Assembly (NCBI RefSeq): GCF_051859125.1
Contig: NZ_JBHYGG010000002.1
Coordinates: forward strand, 1-64,000
From: Gemmata sp051859125
Lineage (GTDB): Bacteria > Planctomycetota > Planctomycetia > Gemmatales > Gemmataceae
Reading direction: 5' to 3'
DNA length: 64,000 nt
The notes below the pieces were generated by a model. It saw nothing but the letters and a program-made list of their open reading frames with translations, had not been told where the DNA came from and made no database searches. Each line of letters opens with the position of its first letter. Position 1 is the stretch's first letter. The translations under genes were made by a program, and so were the position numbers. This document shows positions 19,628-28,703 of the stretch, in pieces.

Positions 19628-19849
19628 ATGGCAACTGATCCCGTGCTGATGGGATTCTCCTGCTTCATGGCCGGCACACACCTCGGAGGCGCGTTGGCGA
19701 TGCTCGCGGCTCCACCCAGGCGGTGCGGGTCCGAAATAAGCCGCGAGCGCGAGCAGCATCACTGGGAGAGTTGGGTTCTAACCTTCATCTATCTGCTCAC
19801 CGGCACCGTCCTCTCGTCCGGGCTCGTCGTCTCACTCGCGTGCAAGTGA
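19628..19849 (+). CDS. Small putative membrane protein
   Basis: A possible 73-residue protein with two hydrophobic segments (VLMGFSCFMAGTHLGGALAMLAA and WVLTFIYLLTGTVLSSGLVVSL) either side of a charged loop. Third-position G+C is lower than in neighbours, which suggests either foreign origin or a non-coding stretch. There is no clear ribosome-binding site. It is kept as a low-confidence hypothetical between the repeat element and the kinase genes. Confidence 0.35.
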   Translation: MATDPVLMGFSCFMAGTHLGGALAMLAAPPRRCGSEISREREQHHWESWVLTFIYLLTGTVLSSGLVVSLACK

Positions 19850-19989
19850 CGCACGCCCCGACCCCGGCACCCGTCCCAACCGGCCCCTCTGGCACCGGAA
19901 TCGGCCCCCGAGTTGCGGCGGCTCCGCGGCCGCCGTGATACCATAAGCGGACGGGGTGGGCGGGCACCCCGCGGAATCCGGAGCGCCCC

Positions 19990-22605
19990 ATGGCGGCAGA
20001 CACGCCCGACAACACGACGCAGATCCACACCCCGGACCCGTCGGCCACCGTCCGGGGCGCCCCGGACAGTTCCGACGGGTTCGCGGAGGGTCCGCCGCCG
20101 CCGCCGGACCTGTCGTTCCTCGGCCCGCCGGTCGAGCCCGGCGACCTGGGGCTGCTCGGCTCGTACCGCGTCCGGCGGGTGCTGGGCGTCGGGGGCATGG
20201 GGATCGTGTTCGAGGCGATCGACTCGCAGCTCCGCCGGCTCGTCGCCCTGAAGGTCATGCGCCCGGAGATCGCCGCGTCGCAGGCGGCCCGAGAGCGGTT
20301 CCTCAAGGAGGCCCGCGCCGCGGCGGCCCTGAGTTCCGACCACATCGTCACCGTGTTCCAGGTCGGGCAGGACAACGACGTCCCGTACATGGCGATGCAG
20401 CTGCTCCGGGGCGAGGCGCTCGACGCGCGGCTGGCCCGGGAGCCCCGGCTCGGGGTGGTGGACGCGGTCACCATCGCCTCCCAGGCGGCCGCCGGGCTGG
20501 CCGCGGCCCACGACGCCGGGCTCGTCCACCGGGACATCAAGCCCGCGAACCTGTGGCTCGAACTGAAGGACGAGGGCGCGAAGAAGTCGGCCGACTCGGG
20601 CCGGCTCGTCGTCGGCGGGGCGGTGCAGCACGACAACTCGTTCCGGGTCAAGATCCTCGACCTCGGGCTCGTCCGGGGCGGGGGCGGCCCGCGGCTCACC
20701 ACCGCGGGCGTCGTCGTCGGCACCCCGCACTTCATGGCCCCCGAGCAGGCCGGCGGCACCGAGGTGGACCACCGGGCCGACCTGTTCAGCCTCGGGTGCG
20801 TGATCTACACGATGCTCACCGGCGAACTCGCGTTCCCGGGCGAGTCCACGATGGCCGTGCTCATGGCCCTGGCCAACCACACGCCCCCGCCGCTACACGA
20901 GATGAACCCGGCCGTGCCGCTGGAGCTGTCGCAGCTCGTCGCCAAGATGATGGCGAAGTCGCCCGCGGGGCGGCCCCCGTCGGCCCTCCAGGTGATCGAG
21001 CACCTCACCGGCATCCTCGACGCGGAACTCGAGCGGCCGCCCCCCCCGCCCCCGGTGCGGAAGCCCGGGTCGGGCAAGGTCGGGTGGGCCGAGGCCGCCC
21101 GCCGCCCGGTCGTCCCGGAGCTGAAGAGCCGCCAGAACCTCCCGGCCAACTCGGCCGCGGGGATGGCCACGCCCAACCCGACGGGCAGCGCCGTCACGGC
21201 GCCGAACCCGTCGATCGCCCCGGCCCTCCGGCGGGCGACCCCGCCGCCCGCGGTGCCGCCCGCCCCGCTCCCGGCCGCGCCCCCCGCCCCGCACGCGGGC
21301 CACCAGCCCCCGGGGGTCAGCGTCGGCGTCGGGCTGGTGGCCGTCGCCATCGCCCTGGTCGCGCTCGGGCTGATGCTCGGCGTCGGCGGGCGGCTCGGGA
21401 CCGGGCCCGCCCCGGTCGCCGACGCGGGCGAGCCCGTCCGCATCGGCGTCCTCCACTCGAAATCCGGGTCGATGGCCCTGAGCGAGTCGCCGGTCCTCGA
21501 CGCGACGCTCCTCGCGGTGGACGAGATCAACCAGGCCGGCGGCGTCCTCGGGCGGCCGGTCCAGCCGATCGTGATCGACGGCAAGTCGGACTCCGAGACG
21601 TTCGGGCTCGCGGCCGACAAGCTCCTCGGCGAGGAGAAGGTCGCCGCACTGTTCGGGTGCTGGACCAGCGCGGCGCGCAAGGCCGTCCGGCCGGCGGTCG
21701 AGCGGCACGGGAGCGTGCTGTTCTACCCGGTCCAGTACGAGGGGCTGGAGCAGTCCCCGCGGATCGTGTACCTGGGCGCGACCCCGAACCAGCAGATCCT
21801 CCCCGGGATCGACTACCTCACCGGCAAGCTCGGGAAGAGGCGGCTGTTCGTCGTCGGCTCGGACTACGTGTTCCCGCGGACCGCGGCCGAGGTCGTCGGG
21901 GACCACGTCAAGAAGAAGCCCGGCGTCGAGGTCGTCGGGGCGGAGTTCGTGCCGCTCGGCTCGCGGGACGTCGTCGGGGTCGTCGAGCAGGTCCGCAAGT
22001 CGAACGCCGACGGGGTCGTGAACCTCTTGAACGGCACCACGAACCTCTCGTTCTTCAAGGAGATGAAGGCCGCCGGGCTCACGGCCCGGGACGTGGCGGT
22101 CCTGTCGTCGAGCATCGCGGAGAACGAACTCCGGAGCCTCGACCCGGACGCGGTCGCCGGCAGCCACCTCGTCGCCGCGTACTTCCAGTCGGTGGACAGC
22201 GAGGAGTCGCGGGCGTTCGTCAAGAAGGTGCGGACCAAGTTCGGCGGCGACCGGGTCACCTCGGACGCGATGGCCGCGGCCTACGCCGGGGTCCACCTCT
22301 GGGCGCGGTCCGCCAACGAGGCCGGCAAGACGGACCCGGACGCGGTCCTCACCAAGCTCCGCGGCGCGACGTTCCCGTCGCCGGGGGGGCCGCTCAGGGT
22401 CGACCCGGTGACCCTGCACACCTGGCAGGAGTGGCGGATCGGGCGGGTGCGGGCCGACGGCCAGGTGGACACGGTCGCGACCGCGGCCGAGAACGTCGCC
22501 CCGGCCCCGTTCCCCGCGAGCCGCCCCCGGGCGGAGTGGGAGCGGCTCCTCGAGGGGCTGTACATCGAGTGGGGGAGCCGGTGGCAGGCCCCGGCCGCCC
22601 CGTGA
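19990..22605 (+). CDS. Receptor Ser/Thr kinase with UrtA/FmdD-like sensor domain (copy 1)
   Basis: An 871-residue fusion. Residues 58-345 are a Hanks-type kinase: glycine loop GVGGMG (66-71), lysine K88 in VALKVM, catalytic HRDIKPAN (D182), DLG in place of DFG (224-226), APEQ. A Pro/Ala-rich linker (350-442) leads to one membrane helix (about 445-466). Residues 484-871 match periplasmic solute-binding proteins of the urea/short-chain-amide class: IGVLHSKSGSMALSESPVLD, DEINQAGGVLGR, FGCWTSAARKAV, FYPVQYEGLEQSPRIVYLGA and PNQQILPGIDYL. This places the ligand domain outside and the kinase inside, so ligand binding could control phosphorylation. The ligand is inferred as urea or an amide. A paralogue follows after 40 bases. 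Confidence 0.9.
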   Translation: MAADTPDNTTQIHTPDPSATVRGAPDSSDGFAEGPPPPPDLSFLGPPVEPGDLGLLGSYRVRRVLGVGGMGIVFEAIDSQLRRLVALKVMRPEIAASQAARERFLKEARAAAALSSDHIVTVFQVGQDNDVPYMAMQLLRGEALDARLAREPRLGVVDAVTIASQAAAGLAAAHDAGLVHRDIKPANLWLELKDEGAKKSADSGRLVVGGAVQHDNSFRVKILDLGLVRGGGGPRLTTAGVVVGTPHFMAPEQAGGTEVDHRADLFSLGCVIYTMLTGELAFPGESTMAVLMALANHTPPPLHEMNPAVPLELSQLVAKMMAKSPAGRPPSALQVIEHLTGILDAELERPPPPPPVRKPGSGKVGWAEAARRPVVPELKSRQNLPANSAAGMATPNPTGSAVTAPNPSIAPALRRATPPPAVPPAPLPAAPPAPHAGHQPPGVSVGVGLVAVAIALVALGLMLGVGGRLGTGPAPVADAGEPVRIGVLHSKSGSMALSESPVLDATLLAVDEINQAGGVLGRPVQPIVIDGKSDSETFGLAADKLLGEEKVAALFGCWTSAARKAVRPAVERHGSVLFYPVQYEGLEQSPRIVYLGATPNQQILPGIDYLTGKLGKRRLFVVGSDYVFPRTAAEVVGDHVKKKPGVEVVGAEFVPLGSRDVVGVVEQVRKSNADGVVNLLNGTTNLSFFKEMKAAGLTARDVAVLSSSIAENELRSLDPDAVAGSHLVAAYFQSVDSEESRAFVKKVRTKFGGDRVTSDAMAAAYAGVHLWARSANEAGKTDPDAVLTKLRGATFPSPGGPLRVDPVTLHTWQEWRIGRVRADGQVDTVATAAENVAPAPFPASRPRAEWERLLEGLYIEWGSRWQAPAAP

Positions 22606-22645
22606 CCAACCCCCCCGGCCGCGGGTTCCGCCCGCCAGGTGAGCC

Positions 22646-25108
22646 ATGAGCCCCAGCGACCCCCGGGAGTGTGAGACGACCAGCGAAATGTCGATCGACC
22701 CCGCCCCCCGGGGCAGCCCCTACCCGTTCCTCTCACCGCCCGCGGGACCGGACGAACTCGGCCGGCTGGGGGACTACCGCGTCCTGCGCGTCCTCGGCAC
22801 CGGCGGCATGGGCGTCGTGTTCGAGGCCGAGGAGGTCGCCCTGTCCCGCCGGGTCGCCCTCAAGGTGCTGCTCCCCGAGCTGGCCCGGGACCGCGACAGC
22901 CGCGAGCGGTTCCTCCGCGAGGCCCGGGCCGCCGCCGCGGTCCAGTCCGACCACGTCGTCACCATCTACAACATCGCCGCCGGCGACGTGCCGTACCTCG
23001 CCATGCAGTTCCTCGAAGGGGAGACGGTCCAGGCCCGGATGGACCGCCAGCCGCCGCTCACCCTCCGCGAGGCGCTCGAGGTCGCCCGGCAGACGGCCCT
23101 CGGCCTGGCCGCGGCGCACGACAAGGGGCTGGTCCACCGCGACGTCAAGCCCGCGAACCTGTGGCTCGAACAGGCGCGGGGGGCCGAGCGCGGGTCCCGG
23201 GGCGACATCCTCCTGACCCCCGCCCCCCGCGGCGACGGCCCGCCCTCGGGGCCCTCGGCCCGCGCCCCGGCCGCCCCGTTCCGCGTCAAGATCCTCGACT
23301 TCGGCCTGGCCCGGCACACGTCCGGCGAGACGAACCTGACGTCGAGCGGGCTCGTCATGGGCACGCCGAACTACATGTCGCCCGAGCAGGCCGCCGGGCT
23401 CGACCTCGACGGCCGGTCGGACCTGTTCAGCCTCGGCAGCGTCCTGTACGCGATGCTCGTCGGGAACCTGCCCTTCCCCGGGAACACGGCGATGGCGGTG
23501 ATGCTCGCGCTGGCGACCAAGACCCCGCCCCGCGTGGACCGCGCCAACCCGAGCATCCCCAAGGACGTGGCCGACTTCGTCGCCGCGCTGCTCAAGAAGA
23601 AGCGGGACCGCCGCCCGGCGTCGGCCCGCGACGCGGCCGCGGCGCTGGAGGTGCTCGGCGCCGCGGTCGGGGACGACGTGCCGCTGCGGCCGTGCTCCAC
23701 GGGCCACACCACCGGGAACTACTTCATCGGCGAGACGGTCGCCCGGATCCCGGCCGGCCCCTCCCCCGCGTCGTCCGGGTCGGCCCCTATTTCCCCAACC
23801 AGTCGCACCGTCCGGCGGGTGCGGTGGGCGTCCCGTGCGGCGTGGGCCGCGATCGGGCTCGTCGTCCTCGCCGCGGTCGCGGTCGGGGTCCGGGGCGTGT
23901 TCCCCCCGGCCCCGCCCCCGCCCGAACCGATCCTCATCGGCGTGCTCCACTCGCAGACCGGGACCATGGCGGTCCAGGAGGGGCCGCTGATCGACGCGAC
24001 CGTGTTCGCCATCGACGAGCTGAACGCGGCCGGCGGGGTGCTCGGGCGGCCGCTCCGGGCCGTCGTCGTGGACGGCAAGTCGGACCCGGCCGAGTTCCAG
24101 CGGGCCGCCGAGCGGCTCCTCGCCGAGGACCGCGTGTCGGTCATCTTCGGGTGCATGACGTCGCCGGCCCGGAAGGCCGTCATGGGGGCCGTCGAGCGGG
24201 ACAACGGGCTCCTCTTCTACCCCGTCTCGTTCGAGGGGCTGGAGCAGTCGCCGCGGATCGTCTACACCGGGGCGGTGCCGAACCAGAAGCACCTCCCGGC
24301 GATCGAGTACCTGGTCAAGACGCTCGGGAAGAAGCGGCTGTTCGTCGTCGGCTCGGACCTCGTCTCCCCGCGGTGCACCACCGAGGTCGTCCGCGACCAC
24401 CTGCGGGACGTGCTCCGCGACGGCGAGATCGTCGACGCCCGGTTCGTCCCGTTCGGCACCAGCGACTTCGCCGCCGTGGTCGACGCGATCGCCGCCGCGA
24501 AGCCCGACGCGATCATCAACATCCTCAACGGCGGGAGCAACTTCCCGTTCTACCGCGAGCTCCGCCGCCGGGGGGTCACCGCCGACGCGACGCCCACGCT
24601 CTCGATCACCCTGACCGAGCACGACCTGATCGGGTTCGACCCGAAGCTCGTGGCCGGCGACTACCTCGCGGCCAACTACTTCCAGGAACTCGACCGCGCG
24701 GAGAACCGCGTGTTCCTCGCCAAGGTGAAGGGGCGGTTCGGCGACCAGCGGGTGGTCACGGACAACATGACCGCGGCGTACAGCGGGGTCCACATCTGGG
24801 CGCGGGCGGCGACCCGGGCCGGCACCCCGGACCCGGTCGAGGTCCTCCGGGCCGTCGGCGGGATCGAGTTCGACGGCCCCAGCGCCCGCCTGCTGATCGA
24901 CCCGGAGAACCACTACGGCTGGCGGCCGTGGCGGCTCGGGAGGATCCGCGCCGACGGCACCGTGCAGATCGTGGCGCAGGCCCCCGCGGCGGTGCGGGCC
25001 GACCCGTTCCCCGCGACCCGCACCCGCCGCGAGTGGGAGCACCTGCTGATGACCCTGTACCTGGAATGGGGCGGCCGGTGGCAGGCCCCGGGCCCGGAGC
25101 AGAAATGA
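22646..25108 (+). CDS. Receptor Ser/Thr kinase with UrtA/FmdD-like sensor domain (copy 2)
   Basis: An 820-residue paralogue with the same architecture. Kinase: GTGGMG (51-56), K73, HRDVKPAN (D166), intact DFG (218-220), MSPEQ. A Pro/Gly-rich insert lies between the catalytic loop and DFG (about 178-210). One membrane helix at about 395-415 is followed by the sensor: IGVLHSQTGTMAVQEGPLID, DELNAAGGVLGRPL, FGCMTSPARKAV, FYPVSFEGLEQSPRIVYTGA. The C-terminal pattern (YLEWGGRWQAPG) matches copy 1 (YIEWGSRWQAPA). The start has AGGTGAG upstream; an in-frame ATG at 22688 is an alternative. Divergence in the ligand pocket (FGCWTS versus FGCMTS, VQYEG versus VSFEG) hints at different ligands. Confidence 0.9.
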   Translation: MSPSDPRECETTSEMSIDPAPRGSPYPFLSPPAGPDELGRLGDYRVLRVLGTGGMGVVFEAEEVALSRRVALKVLLPELARDRDSRERFLREARAAAAVQSDHVVTIYNIAAGDVPYLAMQFLEGETVQARMDRQPPLTLREALEVARQTALGLAAAHDKGLVHRDVKPANLWLEQARGAERGSRGDILLTPAPRGDGPPSGPSARAPAAPFRVKILDFGLARHTSGETNLTSSGLVMGTPNYMSPEQAAGLDLDGRSDLFSLGSVLYAMLVGNLPFPGNTAMAVMLALATKTPPRVDRANPSIPKDVADFVAALLKKKRDRRPASARDAAAALEVLGAAVGDDVPLRPCSTGHTTGNYFIGETVARIPAGPSPASSGSAPISPTSRTVRRVRWASRAAWAAIGLVVLAAVAVGVRGVFPPAPPPPEPILIGVLHSQTGTMAVQEGPLIDATVFAIDELNAAGGVLGRPLRAVVVDGKSDPAEFQRAAERLLAEDRVSVIFGCMTSPARKAVMGAVERDNGLLFYPVSFEGLEQSPRIVYTGAVPNQKHLPAIEYLVKTLGKKRLFVVGSDLVSPRCTTEVVRDHLRDVLRDGEIVDARFVPFGTSDFAAVVDAIAAAKPDAIINILNGGSNFPFYRELRRRGVTADATPTLSITLTEHDLIGFDPKLVAGDYLAANYFQELDRAENRVFLAKVKGRFGDQRVVTDNMTAAYSGVHIWARAATRAGTPDPVEVLRAVGGIEFDGPSARLLIDPENHYGWRPWRLGRIRADGTVQIVAQAPAAVRADPFPATRTRREWEHLLMTLYLEWGGRWQAPGPEQK

Positions 25109-25166
25109 CACCCCGACTGGGGTATGATGGGGTATCCGACGGACGGCCGTACTCGCGGAGCGAACC

Positions 25167-26732
25167 ATGCACCTCGGCTTCTACAACACGAACCTGCCGC
25201 CGCACCTGCGGGTGCTCAAGGACGAGATCGAGGGGTACGCCCGCGAGTACGGGCTCGACTTCTACGAGACCATCTTCGAGGTCGTGGACGCCGACGACCT
25301 GAACGAGATCGCCGCCTACGGCGGGTTCCCCACCCGGTACCCGCACTGGTCGTTCGGCATGCAGTACGAGGACCTCAAGAAGGGGTACGAGTACGGGCTG
25401 TCGAAGATCTACGAGATGGTCATCAACAACGACCCGTGCTACGCGTACCTGATGCGGTGCAACCACACCGTCGACCAGAAGCTCGTGATGGCCCACGTCT
25501 ACGGGCACTGCGACTTCTTCAAGAACAACGCGTACTTCGGGCACACGACCCGGAAGATGATGGACGAGATCGCCAACCACGCGGCCCGGATCCGGCACTA
25601 CGTGGAGCGGTTCGGCGAGGACGAGGTCGAGGCGTTCCTCGACAAGTGCATGTCGATCGACGACCTGATCGACATCCACTCGGTCGCCATCAAGCGCCGC
25701 GACGACCACTCGAAGTACGACTTCTCCCCCGCCCCGGCCGAGGGCGAGGCCGAGGAGTCGCACACCCGGCGGTTCAAGGCCAAGGGGTACATGGCCGACT
25801 ACATCAACCCCCGCGCCACGCTCAAGGCCGAGGACGAGGAGCGGAAGCACCTCAAGGACCAGCGGGTCGCCCACTTCCCCGAGCGGCCCGAGAAGGACGT
25901 GCTCCTGTTCCTCATCGAGCACGCCCCGCTCAAGAACTGGCAGCGGGACATCCTGAGCATCATCCGCGACGAGGCCTACTACTTTTATCCTCAAGGTCAA
26001 ACGAAGATCATCAACGAAGGGTGGGCGAGTTTCTGGCACTCGACGATGATGACGCAGAAGATCCTGCAACCGTCGGAGGTCATCGACTATGCTGACCACC
26101 ACTCGGGGACGATGGCGACGAGTTCGCGGCGGCTCAACCCGTACAAGGTCGGCATCGAACTCCTGCGCGACATCGAGCGGCGCTGGAACATGGGCCAGTT
26201 CGGACCCGACTGGGAGAACTGCGACGACATGGAGCGGAAGCGCAAGTGGGACACCGGGGCCGGGTTGGGCCGGAAGAAGATCTTCGAGGTGCGCAAGATC
26301 CACAACGACATCACGTTCATCGATACCTTCCTGACGCCCGAGTTCTGCAAGGAGCACGGCCTGTTCTCGTTCAACTACAACGAGCCCGGCGCGAACTACG
26401 TCGTCGAGAGCCGTGAATTCCAGAAGGTCAAGCAGCGTCTCCTGTTCAGCCTCACGAACTTCGGCAAGCCGTGGATCTACGTGGTCGACGGCAACTACCG
26501 CAACCGCGGCGAACTGCTGTTGCGGCACGAACACAATGGGGTAGATTTGAAGGGGGACGAGGCGAGGGACACGTTGGCGAACGTACAGTTCATTTGGGCA
26601 CGCCCTGTGCATCTCGAGACACTGTTCGACGGACAACCAACCGTCATGAGTTTTGACGGAACCGACCACACGCAACAAGCCATCGGAGGGACCAATGACG
26701 CTTCCCGAAACGCTCCTTCCAAAGTTAAGTGA
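25167..26732 (+). CDS. spoVR: SpoVR family protein
   Basis: A 521-residue cytoplasmic protein. Conserved family stretches: HWSFGMQYEDLKKGYEYGLSKIYEMV, NNDPCYAYLM, MAHVYGHCDFFKNN, RDEAYYFYPQGQTKIINEGWASFWH and LNPYKVGIELLRDIE. It completes the PrkA-YeaH-SpoVR trio, a set of co-conserved genes of unknown biochemistry tied to sporulation in Bacillus and starvation elsewhere. From about 25980 onward codon use shifts to fewer G/C third positions, most marked in the last 200 bases. The next gene overlaps its 3' end by 38 bases. TATGAT at 25123 could be its own -10 box. Confidence 0.94.
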   Translation: MHLGFYNTNLPPHLRVLKDEIEGYAREYGLDFYETIFEVVDADDLNEIAAYGGFPTRYPHWSFGMQYEDLKKGYEYGLSKIYEMVINNDPCYAYLMRCNHTVDQKLVMAHVYGHCDFFKNNAYFGHTTRKMMDEIANHAARIRHYVERFGEDEVEAFLDKCMSIDDLIDIHSVAIKRRDDHSKYDFSPAPAEGEAEESHTRRFKAKGYMADYINPRATLKAEDEERKHLKDQRVAHFPERPEKDVLLFLIEHAPLKNWQRDILSIIRDEAYYFYPQGQTKIINEGWASFWHSTMMTQKILQPSEVIDYADHHSGTMATSSRRLNPYKVGIELLRDIERRWNMGQFGPDWENCDDMERKRKWDTGAGLGRKKIFEVRKIHNDITFIDTFLTPEFCKEHGLFSFNYNEPGANYVVESREFQKVKQRLLFSLTNFGKPWIYVVDGNYRNRGELLLRHEHNGVDLKGDEARDTLANVQFIWARPVHLETLFDGQPTVMSFDGTDHTQQAIGGTNDASRNAPSKVK

Positions 26733-27171
26733 GTGGCGGCCCGCCGGCGCGGGGCGGCACAGTTGGGCGGAGGCGTTTCCGGCAGCGGGCTGGGACGTCC
26801 GGGTCGCCGCCGACAAGGCCGACTCGCTCTCGTGCCTCGTGTGGGAGGTCGCACTGACCCGCACCGCGGCGCCCCCGGCCGGCCTGACGGTCGCGACCTG
26901 GGCGGCGGCCGTCGCCGCACGGGTCGGCGGGCTCATGGAGCCCCTGAAGGTCCACGAGATCGACGCCGCCCGCGACGAGGCGGTGCTCCGCAGCGTCGCG
27001 CCGGCCAAGAAGGCCGACAACCTCGCGTACTACGAGGTCTGGTTGCAGGGCACGACCGAGGCGGTGCTGCGGCGGTTCACCGCGAGCAAGGCCGAGCCCG
27101 GCCGCGACCAGGTCGCGTTCGCCCTCACGCACGAAACCATCGCACGGGTCGCGGGCGACGTCGCCGGCTGA
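26695..27171 (+). CDS. Conserved-looking protein of unknown function
   Basis: A 158-residue soluble protein that starts inside the end of spoVR, with a strong GGAGGGACCA ribosome-binding site. Sequence blocks are MTLPETLLPKLSEWRPAG, WEVALTRTAAPPAGLTV and KKADNLAYYEVWLQGTTEAVLRRF. No named domain is recognised. The alternating strand/helix pattern is compatible with a small alpha/beta fold. Being translationally coupled to spoVR, it may act with the starvation module. A strong hairpin follows 20 bases after the stop. Confidence 0.75.
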   Translation: MTLPETLLPKLSEWRPAGAGRHSWAEAFPAAGWDVRVAADKADSLSCLVWEVALTRTAAPPAGLTVATWAAAVAARVGGLMEPLKVHEIDAARDEAVLRSVAPAKKADNLAYYEVWLQGTTEAVLRRFTASKAEPGRDQVAFALTHETIARVAGDVAG

Positions 27172-27191
27172 GCCGCGCCCGCACAGCACCT

Positions 27192-27228
27192 GGACGGGAC
27201 CGCTACACTGAGTGTGGCGGTCCCGTCC
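27192..27228 (+). terminator. Terminator of the spoVR operon
   Basis: GGACGGGACCGC (27192-27203) pairs perfectly with GCGGTCCCGTCC (27217-27228), and the inner TACACT/AGTGTG bases extend the stem. It lies 20 bases beyond the stop of the preceding gene. There is no long T-run. Confidence 0.6.
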
Positions 27229-27271
27229 GCGTTTCGGGGCCGCGCTTGACCCCACCCCGGGTCGGGTTGAT

Positions 27272-27342
27272 CTGTAGCCGGCCTCTGTGAGGCCGGGCGG
27301 TTGGGAATCCCCAGGCACCGGCCTCACAGAGGCCGGCTACAG
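27272..27342. repeat. Nested palindromic repeat
   Basis: Perfect 25-base inverted arms at 27272-27296 and 27318-27342 around a 21-base loop. Each arm is itself palindromic: CCGGCCTC-TGT-GAGGCCGG, so the unit can fold as one long or two short hairpins. The unit begins CTGTAGCCGGCC. It is a REP-like element between two co-directional genes. Confidence 0.8.
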
Positions 27343-27388
27343 TCAGCAATCAACCCAACTCGGACCCACCCCGCGAGGGAACCGCACC

Positions 27389-28171
27389 ATGCTCCGCACC
27401 GCACTCGCAGTCGCGGCCGCCGCACTGCTCGCCGGCCCCGCACCGGCGGCCGTCGTCACCAGGGTGGTCGAGTACGACCACGACGGCACCAAGCTCAAGG
27501 GCCTCCTCGCCTACGACGACGCGCTGAAGGGGAAGCTCCCCGGCGTCCTCGTCGTCCACGAGTGGTGGGGGCTCGACGACTACGCCCGCGACCGGGCCAA
27601 GCAGCTCGCGGGCCTCGGGTACGTCGCGTTCGCCTGCGACATGTACGGCGAGGGGAAGACGGTGAACCACCCGGACGACGCCCGCAAGATGGCGACGACC
27701 GTCCGCGAGAACGTCAAGGCGTGGCGCGGCCGGGCCGAGACCGGGCTGAAGCAACTCGCCTCGCAGCCGAACGTCGATCCCGCCAAGCTCGCGGCGATCG
27801 GGTACTGCTTCGGCGGCAGCACCTGCCTACAACTGGCTTACGCGGGGGCGGACCTCAAGGCCGTCGCCACGTTCCACGCGGCGCTGCCGGCACCGACGGC
27901 CGACGAGGCGAAGGCGATCAAGCCGACGCTGTACCTCGCCCACGGGGCCGACGACCCGTTCGTCCCCGAGAAGGCGGTGACCGCGTTCAAGGAGCCGCTC
28001 GACGCGGCCAAGGTGAAGTACACGTTCGAGGCGTTCCCCGGCGTGGTCCACAGCTTCACCGTGCCCGCGGCCGACAAGCACATGATCAAGGGGATGAAGT
28101 ACGACAAGGCGGCCGACGAGAAGTCGTGGGCCGCGATGCTCGCGCTGTTCAAGGACACCCTCGGGAAGTGA
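27389..28171 (+). CDS. Exported dienelactone-hydrolase family protein
   Basis: A 260-residue alpha/beta-hydrolase with an N-terminal signal peptide (LRTALAVAAAALLAGPAPAAVV). The fold markers are VVHEWWGLDDYARDRA, the nucleophile elbow GYCFGGS (a cysteine nucleophile, as in dienelactone hydrolase), AHGADDPFVP for the acid and VVHSF for the histidine, completing a Cys-Asp-His triad. The E in HEWWG matches the family's conserved glutamate. ATG with GAGGGA upstream. Substrate unknown; being exported, it is more likely a general esterase than an enzyme of chlorocatechol breakdown. Confidence 0.9.
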   Translation: MLRTALAVAAAALLAGPAPAAVVTRVVEYDHDGTKLKGLLAYDDALKGKLPGVLVVHEWWGLDDYARDRAKQLAGLGYVAFACDMYGEGKTVNHPDDARKMATTVRENVKAWRGRAETGLKQLASQPNVDPAKLAAIGYCFGGSTCLQLAYAGADLKAVATFHAALPAPTADEAKAIKPTLYLAHGADDPFVPEKAVTAFKEPLDAAKVKYTFEAFPGVVHSFTVPAADKHMIKGMKYDKAADEKSWAAMLALFKDTLGK

Positions 28172-28208
28172 GGCGAGCCACGCCCGCCCGTCGCGCCGTG
28201 TGTTTTTG

Positions 28209-28333
28209 CCCTCCCCTTGGTGGGGGAGGGTGGCGAGGCTCTGTGAGCCGGGTGGGGGACGCGGGACGAGGTGTTCACGCCTCCCCCACCCGCCACTCGA
28301 GGACTCGTGGCGACCGCCTCCACCAGGGGAAGG
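28209..28333. repeat. Long inverted-repeat element, decayed copy
   Basis: Related to the elements at 19370 and 44932: it shares CACCCGCCACTCGAGGACTCGTGGCGACC with the CACCCGCGACTCGAAGACTCGTCGCGACC core of those copies. Outer arms CCCTCCCCTTGGTGGGGGAGG and CCTCCACCAGGGGAAGG pair imperfectly. It lies about 40 bases after the hydrolase gene and may serve as its transcript end. Confidence 0.6.
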
Positions 28334-28703
28334 TCAAACACACCTGTACGGATCAACCGGACTTGGCGCGACTCGCCACTCGTTCAACTGCGGACCGCCG
28401 GTTCGGTGACGAGTTCGTCCGGAGTTCGCCCGTTCGGGCCGAGCCATTAAGTACCTCCAGGCACTAACGGTAAACAACGGACACATCTGACTTTACAACT
28501 CGGCCAGTTGCTCAAATTGAAATTTGTCCGCAAGAATTATGTTGATTTGGCGAAATCGGAGTTCATCGGCGAGGGGTGGCGCGGGCGCGCCGAATCAATG
28601 AGAGCGCCCCGAGACTTGGCGTTGCCCGCCCGGCGGTTTCAAGCTCTAATCCTGCCCGGTGCCGCCGGACGCGGCCCGACCCGCACGCTGCAGGACGCCG
28701 AGC
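28334..28703. other. AT-rich intergenic region before the AsmA-like gene
   Basis: No gene seen. From 28440 to 28570 the sequence is far more AT-rich than its surroundings (TTAAGTACC, ACGGTAAACAACGG, TTGAAATTTGTCC, GAATTATGTTGATTTGG). It probably contains the promoter of the gene at 28704, but no well-spaced -35/-10 pair stands out (TTGAAA at about 28517 with TATGTT is too closely spaced). Confidence 0.4.
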
